A DNA stretch of 64,000 nucleotides from Scilla litardierei (Eukaryota > Streptophyta > Magnoliopsida > Asparagales > Asparagaceae). Positions within the stretch are counted from its first letter, which is position 1. The number at the start of each line of letters is the position of its first letter. Shown in pieces: positions 56,998-64,000 of the stretch. The DNA is taken from the NCBI GenBank assembly GCA_030789695.1, contig CM061140.1, positions 85,808,422-85,872,421 of the forward strand. Reading direction: 5' to 3'. The position numbers were made by a program, and so were the translations under genes. Below the pieces are notes generated by a model. That model was not told where the DNA came from. It saw nothing but the letters and a program-made list of their open reading frames with translations, and did not search any database.

Positions 56998-58819
56998 CTG
57001 GCAATCTCCTGCAAACACACAAAAACACGGAGAAGTGAAAGAAAACTAAAAATCCCAAGAAAATGGGAACGGGACGACGGAAAACAACGGAAAAAGACAA
57101 AGAAGACGTGCGTGAATATATAAAATATAAACACACGTCAAAATCCCCTAAGCTGAACCCTTCCTCGTCTTCGAGGAAGACGAGTGAGAGTAGGAGCTTG
57201 GAGGGAGAAAATAGAGAGAAAGAGAGAGAGAAAGAGAAATCAAATCCTAAATCGACCGTCAGGGCCAACAAAATCAAACATGCCACACCAAGCAAGCAAG
57301 CGATAAATCACAACACTAAACCAAAGAATATGAGTCCAAACAGGTGTCGTGGGCACACGCGGTGAAGCACGAGTGAGTGTGGTCGTGTGCTAGCAGACAG
57401 TGTCACTATCTACATTGTGCAATAAGCTATATAGAGTTTATGATTTGAAATAAGCTATACATATACACCAATCCAAGGCAAAACCCAAATATCGATTCGA
57501 TTTGAAATAAGCGGTGAATACATAGCTCATGCATGCATGAGAAGAGTAGAAGAATAGAAGCGTATCATGCGTCAGGGACTCCACAGCTAAGGATTAAGAA
57601 ATCACCACACTATCGCCTAGATAATAGCTAGAAAGTCCCAATTCCAAGTATTTTCGAAAACGATGGAGGTTGAGATGATGTGGAGTAGAACACTCGGTGC
57701 AAACTCTCGCCTTCCCTTTATTCTCGGTATGTAGGAAAATATTCACACACATTTTTTTGGGTTTTGGACATTTGTATTTTTTTTGGATTTTTGTCTATAC
57801 AATTTCTTTTTTTCTTTCTTTTCTCTTTTCTTTTCTTTTTTGGGGTTTTCTTTTCTCTTTTTTTTTTGGATTTTTGGGCTTTTGGGATATATACATGTGT
57901 ACTCTCCCAAGTGGGAGAACGGTACACGACGAGGGGATTTGCACCAAGTAAAAATTAAAAAGAAATCGAATTCTAAACCCTTTGGCCAAAGAGATTTTTT
58001 CGCTAATCAGAGCATAGGCTAAATGGGTTATCATAGTCCTAGTTGTGGAATCCCGACACATGCGAATTGAAATATACGATATAAATATATTCATGCATAT
58101 AGAAGCAGACAGGGGAAGCAAATACCACATATTCAAATCGAAGCATGATAATCTAGGGGTCATCCCAGGACAGGTATATAAATCAAAATCACAAAGTAGA
58201 AGCACACCATAAGCTAGTCACGACACATGACTCACATAAAAGCAAAGTGGACCCATGAAGCATGATATGCAAGAGGACTCGGCTTCCTAGGGTTAGTGAA
58301 TGTGATTATCGAAGCTATGCTAGGTGTGTGTGTGATTTTGTGGCAATTCATCATAGAGGGTCATCTCTAGGAGAGAGAGAACAAAAGATGAGAAGAAAAA
58401 AGAAAAACACGAAGAAAACGACTCAAAAACGAACAAAAAGGAGCAAATGATGCACGAAGTGCGACTCCCCCAAGCTGAAACTTGCATTGCCCTCGATGCA
58501 ATAAAAGTAAATACCGAAGGGCGATGAAAATGGGGGGAATACGCACCGACACAAAAAGAATGAAAAATGAGAAAAAACACACATACGACATATACAAACA
58601 TAGAAAAAGAAACATAGAAAAAATAAAAGATAGAAAATTACACCACACGACATATATAAACAAGCACACCATAACGAAAGAACACGACAATGCACACAAA
58701 AAACGACTCCCCCCAAGCTAGACCTGACAATGTTAGCAATAAGATATTAGCATGATGAAGCAGAAATATGCAAGGGGGAAGATCGGAAAAGAAAAAGAAA
58801 TCAAAAAGCAGAAGAGAAA
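56998..58819 (-). mobile_element. Family C 3' noncoding region with hairpin/polypurine modules
   Basis: No credible gene. Minus-strand polypurine-like tracts occur near 57144 (AGCTTAGGGGATTTTGACG), 58463 (AGCTTGGGGGAGTCG) and 58706 (AGCTTGGGGGGAGTCG). At the first two a hairpin lies alongside, for example CTTCCTCG-tctt-CGAGGAAG at 57160-57179 and TTGCAT..ATGCAA at 58484-58503. The pyrimidine-rich stretch 57740-57880 and its flanks match 21470-21720 inverted. Confidence 0.65.
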
Positions 58820-60215
58820 CTATCCTCGTCCTCGTCGGTAGAAGATGTAGGGGATGTGGGGGGAGTGGACGGGAGAAGTGATGGGTGTGCAGAGAAGTGG
58901 AGAAAGGGGTCGAGTTGATGGATGGGTGGGTGCGGAGGAGGTGTGAACAATGGGTGGTGTGGTGGTGATGATGGTGAGTGGTAGTGAAATGGCGACTATA
59001 GCGGTGGTGGACTGAATAGGTACGGTGGTAGAAGAGGATGGTGTGGGAATTGATCTCGATCGCACCTGCAATTTCTTGCGACGTGCGTATGCGGTGAGGG
59101 AAGTAGAGGGTGGCGGAGGTGGTGGGTCAGAAACCGTGTGTGTAGAGGAAGTGGTGGGAATGGAAGTGGTGGTGGGAGGGGATGATCGCCTAGGGGGTGA
59201 TGGATGTGATGGGGGAGGTGAAGAGTGTCGAGGAGGCGAAGGAGGTGGTGAGGTGGGAGGGGTGAGTGGAGGTGGTCCGTGAACGTGAGTGAGAATGCAG
59301 AGGATGGTGGTCACGTTCCTCTCAAGTGCAAGGAAACATGGGTGGGTAAAGATAGAATAGGATGGAACCGAGGAGGTCGAAGTAGATGCGCCAGTGCGCA
59401 GTGCAGCTAACTCAGCCTCGAGACTGGGACGAGCAGAGGTGGCTCGACAGAAGGAGGAAGTGGTGGTCGTACGGACCAGAGAGGTGGTGACGGTGGTGAT
59501 GGGGACAGACGCCGGGATGACTCTACTAGGGCCAGCCCCGGAGTCTCCTCGGGACGCAGGAATGTCATGCTCGCCTAAGTGGGCAGCATGGAGAGGTGAT
59601 CTGGGAGCGCCCGGGATAAACGGAAGACGTAACCCCCTAGAAACTCAGGGTCAGGTGGGAATGTCCAATCTGCCTCAAGCTGGATAGGCATACGAGCGGG
59701 GTTGGGCAGAATGGTGTAAGGAGCATGGGGTGACCTTAGTAGAAAGTGAAACGACCGTCGGGTCGAGACTTAATCATGTGTATGTGCCGCATGACATCAA
59801 GATCTATACGTGTAGCTCCTGCAGCAGAAGGCAAATCTTGGGGGATGGTGATATTGTACTAGGGATATGAAGCTATGATGGTAATGAGGCCCTCGCAACA
59901 AAACTTGCCTTTGCCGGCGCGGCTAATCTCAAGCAATTTGTGAATAAGCCAATCGCCAGCAAGAATGGGAATGCGAGGGGCCTCGAAGGATGGTCAAGGC
60001 GAATGAAATCAAATGTCATGGCCCACAAAATAAAAAGATCAGGGATGGTTACGGTCCCGGACTCATCCGTGGGGAAGAATGTGCAAGATATGATTCGGTG
60101 GGCTAGACGGAATACGGGGTGAATGATGTAGGATGGCCTTACCTCGAGGATAATGGTCGTGTAGGGTGAGGCGAAACCAAAATTGATCGATGTCGAAATC
60201 ACGGTGGTATCTGAT
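58820..60215 (-). pseudogene. ORF1-like gene of family C, frameshifted
   Basis: Minus-strand similarity to the ORF1-like family across three frames: RYHRDFDIDQFWFRLTLHDH near 60200-60140, then HPVFRLAHRIISCTFFP and TVTIPDLFILWAM to about 60000, then GDWLIHKLLEI and GLITIIASYP, a TAG at 59859-59861, and DLPSAAGATRIDLDVMRHIH. A proline-rich tail (SPPPSPPRHSSPPPSHPSPP) runs to the stop at 58820. HPVFRLAHR...TIPDLFILWAM aligns with HPCLRIAQR...STPELYMLYAM in the gene at 1-786. The 5' end is cut near 60215 by an inserted LTR. At least two indels and one stop make it non-functional. Confidence 0.65.
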
Positions 60216-61260
60216 CGTGCCCCGGGAGTACACACACCCGGGACAAACGACTCGTAGTCTTACCGCAAGCGCACGGTGTAGCGGCGAGCGGGTATCAAAC
60301 TCAAGGAGGAACAATGACAGTGTCTCCTTCCAATCACCTAGCTACCAAAATGGTCGAGAATAATTTCGGGTAAAATTGTCACAATCGTTCAAATGTCGAT
60401 AGAAATATCAATAAAATAAAGCGCCTAGGGATATGGAATCCCCGCTACGGATCGTATCTCATCGTTGTGATTCATAGGTTTCATCATTGCTAGACTTAAA
60501 TTTTTTGGTGAACTAGTCGCAACGAAATGTAGAACCAAGCTCATGCTCTCGCACTATTGCCGGTCTATAGTGAACCTGGGTTAGGGCCTAATCTCTTGCA
60601 AACCCTAACCTAAGCCGCTAGCGTGAAGAATGATGTCATCGTTCAACCGTATCTCGAGCCCACTCTCGTGCAAACTCGAGCTACGACCTAGGTTGAGATA
60701 GTTCCTACCCGTCCAATCTCTTGCAAACGGATATTGGTATAGAAACACGATTAAAAATCCTAGCTTTGGCCCAATCTCTTGCAAACCAATTCTAGAGAAG
60801 TCCAATCGTAAATCTAAATCAAATTTCTAGTGTTTCCTATCAATTGGGACCCAATCTCTTGCAAATCCCAATCAATATGAATCCCTAACTATCCGTAATT
60901 AATCAATACCAACCTAACCCTAATCAATTCTAGCAAGAATTTCACCAATTCATCACAATTTAGAAGTAGAGTCCATAGGGTTCATCCCTACGCCCTAAGA
61001 CGATAAAACTACTCATAATCATCATGCAATTCATGAGAAAATCAATAACAAAATCAGCACAATTCATTGCAATAGAGAAATTATCAACAAAAATAGAGTT
61101 TTTGATAAGAAGAGAGACAAACCAATGAGAATCCAATAGCATCCAACAAAAGTAGCCTTTTTAATCTCCAAAAGAAAAGCTAAATCTATTAATCTAAAAA
61201 CTCTCAAAAAAGGCTGCCAAAAGGCATCAAAAAGTCCTCTCTAACTAGGGCAAAACTGGG

Positions 61261-61269
61261 TTTAAATAC
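61261..61269 (-). promoter_or_regulatory. TATA-like box of family F LTR
   Basis: Minus strand GGTATTTAAACCC, about 85 bp downstream of the palindrome array in transcription direction. Confidence 0.5.
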
Positions 61270-61353
61270 CCTTTAAAATCACCCAAAAAAATTGTGACAA
61301 AAATGCCCCTATACAGCCCAGAAATCGCACTTTACGCAGCAGGCGGAGCGGTT

Positions 61354-61718
61354 CACTCGGCAGAGTGACAAATGTCACTCGGCCGAGTGACAAACACTGT
61401 ACATTTCCAGTAAGTCGGGGATTTTCGGGGGTCTGTCTTCGGAGGTGACTCGGCCGAGTGGCTTTACTCACTCGGCCGAGGGGCATTCCATGCTCGGTCG
61501 AGTCATAACTCTGAAATCGACTGACGGATTCCAGTAAGTCGGCTCCTTCGGTGGGTGGATTTTCCCATGCCACTCGGGCGAGGGGATCTCCATACTCGGC
61601 CGAGTGGACTATCGTCACTCGGTCGAGTGCATTCTGATTTCCTTCTGTGGTGAGTGTCCGGTCTGGTCGGTCGAGTGGTCTTCTTGCTCGGCTGAGTGAG
61701 TCCATTCGGCCGAGTGAC
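61354..61718. repeat. CACTCGGCCGAGTG palindrome array, family F LTR
   Basis: About nine copies or variants of CACTCGGCCGAGTGAC, for example near 61354 (one mismatch), 61375, 61449, 61469, 61592, 61616 and 61702. This is the same word as the array at 1352-1678. Confidence 0.9.
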
Positions 61719-61890
61719 ATGCTGTAGATGCCCAATCTTCATCATTTTGCCTCCTCGTCGCTCCTACGAAGTTCCTTTTTCTTCCACTTGTCTTCCATCG
61801 CTGAATAGCCCTCAAAAGAGCCTTGGGTGACACTCCGGAGTGGGAGCAAATCCTCTTGATCTCAAAAATCACTCCAAATCGATCCATATC

Positions 61891-62849
61891 TCCTGAAATA
61901 CGACAAAAACAAGAAATCGTGAAAAGCATCGCAATATTGTCGAATAATTGTGAAAAACGCGATATGAGCGATCAAAGTGGCATGCAAACATGCAGAAAAA
62001 GGGTGTAAAATATGGAGTGATGAAAATCCCCCAAGCTTACCTCTTACTCGGCCTCGAGGAAGATGAGTAAAAAGCGAACCCGACGGGCAAAACAATGGAA
62101 AAGAAGGAAAATAAAAATAGAAATAGAATAGAAAGCGAAGAAGGGGGTGCCAGATCATTTTTCTCAGTACGTGGGTTTTGCCTACTCATATAGCATACAT
62201 CGAATATAAAACACATGTCACAGACTTTTATCTCGATATCATAGTATAATGATGCATTCGAAATAGAAAACCCCAAAATATCAAAATAGCATGAAATATG
62301 GAATCATTCTAGGATTAACATCGTCTGAAGCATCTAAAGCGGTATGCATAATTATAGATCACACACTTTTCAATTGAATGCTTTCTATAATGAGTATAAG
62401 AGATATCGCACCATATGGAATAGTAAGAATAGAAAAGTATGGTTTTCATGAAATGAATGCTAAGTGTCGATTCCTGGATTTCGTGAAACTTTAGCAATCT
62501 CACCGAGTATAGAAGATTACTTAGCCTAGGTTGTCATGCACCGTCAAGTAGTCACTCTCTCACACGTCATTGGATCCTCTCCCCCAAGCTTATCCATAAG
62601 CGTGGTGGCATAAACAAATCAATATGTACATTCCCCATTTCTTTTGAAGCTCCAAAAAAATAAAAATAAAAACAAAAGAGGGAAGAAAGAGAGAAATAGT
62701 ATGAGATGGGATCGTTTATAAACGTCTTTTCTCTTCTCTTTTCTTTTTCTCAATTTTTCTCTCTCTGTTTTTTTTGAATAAACATATATACATAAGCGAT
62801 CCCAAATCAAAAGAAAGAAGAATATACATGTATATATATATATATATAG

Positions 62850-62876
<27 letters not shown>
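61891..62876 (-). mobile_element. Family F 3' noncoding region, left part
   Basis: No gene. It contains minus-strand AGCTTGGGGGATTTTCATC near 62026 with an adjacent hairpin (CTTCCTCGAGGCCGAG), and AGCTTGGGGGAGAGG near 62580. A pyrimidine-rich block lies at 62720-62780, as in family C. (TA)n and (CA)n runs lie at 62829-62876. Confidence 0.55.
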
Positions 62877-62881
<5 letters not shown>

Positions 62882-62929
62882 TATTATCCCGTGCCCATAG
62901 GGCACGGTTTATTTAATGGTTGAGTCCCC

Positions 62930-63085
62930 CCAAACAAATTTCAAGTTCCCCCAAATTTTAAGTTTTCCCCCAAAATTTCAAGTTTCCCCACAAATTTTGA
63001 ATTTCAAGTTTTCCCCCAAATTTAAATTTTCAAGTTTTCCCCCAAATTTAAGTTTTCCCCCAAATTTAAGTTTTCCCCCAAAAAC
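62930..63085. repeat. AAGTTTTCCCCCAAATTT tandem repeats
   Basis: About eight imperfect units of 15-24 bp; the last three are nearly identical. Confidence 0.85.
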
Positions 63086-63176
63086 AAACTCATCCCAAAT
63101 TTTGTCATTTGTCCACCTAGGACAAAGTTGTCCACCTTGGACAAAGGTTTGTCCTCGTAGGACAACATTTTTTATA

Positions 63177-63180
<4 letters not shown>

Positions 63181-63214
<34 letters not shown>
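63181..63214. repeat. (TA)n simple repeat
   Basis: Seventeen or so TA dinucleotides inside the Helitron-like element. Confidence 0.9.
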
Positions 63215-63216
<2 letters not shown>

Positions 63217-63269
63217 ATTTTGGGGAATTGGAGCATGAAAATTAATAGCGGGGAAACGCCGATAATAGA

Positions 63270-64000
63270 CTTGCTAAAGGGAGATTCACCAATGAATTTT
63301 AAGTAGAGAAATAATGCCCAAGATATGTGGAGAAAGAAATAAATGTATCACTCGGTTCACTCTATAGGACGTGGACGACAACTTTCAGCAGAGTAATATA
63401 ATCTACTCAGTTTAATCTCAAAAAGTAAACTAGTCCAGATATATCACCCTAGCAAACATTCAATCAACCTGAAAGTGAAGCGTACAATTCATGCAATAAG
63501 AAGTGATATGAGAAAGGAAAACAGTACTCCAGATATAAGCAATCAATGCGTGAAGCTTGGTGTGTTTTCTACGATAAGCATACAGATGAATCATTAGATA
63601 TCAGCTAATAAAAGAATTTCATCCATATTCATACAGAAAAAGAGTGGGTTACTATTTCAAAGGCAAAGCAGGACATAGCATATGATATCTAAAACAAAAG
63701 CTATGAAATGACAAAATAGCATGCACATAGAGATAAGCTCACACCACGTCATCATCATCACAGAAAAATCATCTCTAGCAAAAGATGAAAGAAATAATGA
63801 TAAAAGAAAATAGATACTACTATGTACAATACGGCACACAAAGAAAATAAGAAAATGTGATGCATGATAAAAAACGAAAAAATGAGTGAAAGTGGTGTAA
63901 ATACAAAGAAAAGGTGGGGAAAAAATAAAATAAAAATAAAAGGCAGAGAAAAGCAAAAAGTGTGAGAACTCACTCCCCCAAGCTAAAGTGCACAGTGTCC
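63270..64000 (-). mobile_element. Family F 3' noncoding region, right part
   Basis: AT-rich, no gene supported; the minus-strand ORFs at 63657-63973 are low-complexity. A further minus-strand polypurine-like AGCTTGGGGGAGTGAG is at 63971-63986, the same module as at 58463 and 62580. The element continues past the window. Confidence 0.45.

Larger units (their letters stand above)
60216..61890 (-). mobile_element. Family F gypsy 3' LTR
   Basis: It contains an LTR-end landmark (GCAAGCGCACGGTG near 60261, also seen at 55573), a series of GGGCCCAATCTCTTGCAAA-like phrases at 60590-60870, a TATA-like box GTATTTAAA (minus strand, 61261-61269) and the ACTCGGCCGAGTG array at 61354-61718. The ends are approximate. 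The left end is placed at TGCCCCGGGAG and the right end near a minus-strand TTTCAGGAGATATGGATC. It interrupts the ORF1-like gene of family C. Confidence 0.55.
62877..63269 (-). mobile_element. Small non-autonomous Helitron (probable)
   Basis: On the minus strand the 3' end reads CCGTGCCC-tat-GGGCACGG (perfect 8-bp stem), then GATAATAA and the terminal CTAG followed by T. These are Helitron 3' hallmarks. The 5' end is taken as TCTATTATCGGCG at 63269. The preceding base is G rather than the usual A, so the 5' boundary is less sure. The inside holds AAGTTTTCCCCCAAATTT repeats, three TTGTCC/GGACAA palindromes and a (TA)n run. No Rep/Helicase. Confidence 0.5.

Noticed and set aside
57740..57960. 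Phe-rich hydrophobic ORFs as membrane proteins
   Set aside because: Translations of a T/C-rich tract that matches the noncoding stretch at 21470-21720.

Overview
The window is repeat-dense plant nuclear DNA. Plant-type LTR retrotransposons of both superfamilies (Ty1/copia and Ty3/gypsy), a tRNA-Asp primer site, plant-style TATA boxes and splice sites all point to an angiosperm. I cannot name the species. I see no convincing host gene, so this is probably nested intergenic or pericentromeric heterochromatin.

Layout. 1-3850 (- strand): remains of an Athila-like gypsy element with gag, protease, a palindrome array with a TATA box, and an ORF1-like gene broken by two TAG stops. 3849-12196: a non-autonomous Tekay-like element with very long LTRs (about 4.2 kb), its left LTR truncated. 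12197-14131: another partial LTR, abutting a Sirevirus-like copia element (14132-21232, + strand) with pol, an extra ORF1-like gene, multiple polypurine tracts and a 3' LTR. 21233-34430: the 3' end and LTR of a gypsy element (family C), split by a complete young Athila element (22878-33485, - strand, target duplication GGCAT). 34430-38884: LTR-like remains. 38890-48720: a complete, very young Tekay chromovirus (- strand, target duplication GTTAA). 48726-51321: a foldback element and a MITE-like element. 51549-53200: a solo Athila-like LTR (target duplication GGTAT). 53385-55440: pieces of two copia elements. 55523-64000: family C and a related family F (gypsy, - strand), with ORF1-like remains and a probable small Helitron.

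Three observations stand out. (1) LTRs of several unrelated families carry arrays of GC-rich palindromic words directly upstream of the TATA box. One composite hairpin module of about 80 bp, including its non-palindromic linker, is shared between the copia Sirevirus LTR and the gypsy Tekay LTR. (2) The young Tekay element appears to hold two frame-preserving introns (111 and 72 nt), one at the gag-pol junction and one inside integrase, each with in-frame stops, which suggests that splicing controls the Gag/Gag-Pol/integrase ratio. (3) The Athila element separates gag and pol by one in-frame UAG in a glutamine-rich linker. All coordinates come from reading by eye; LTR ends marked approximate are estimates.
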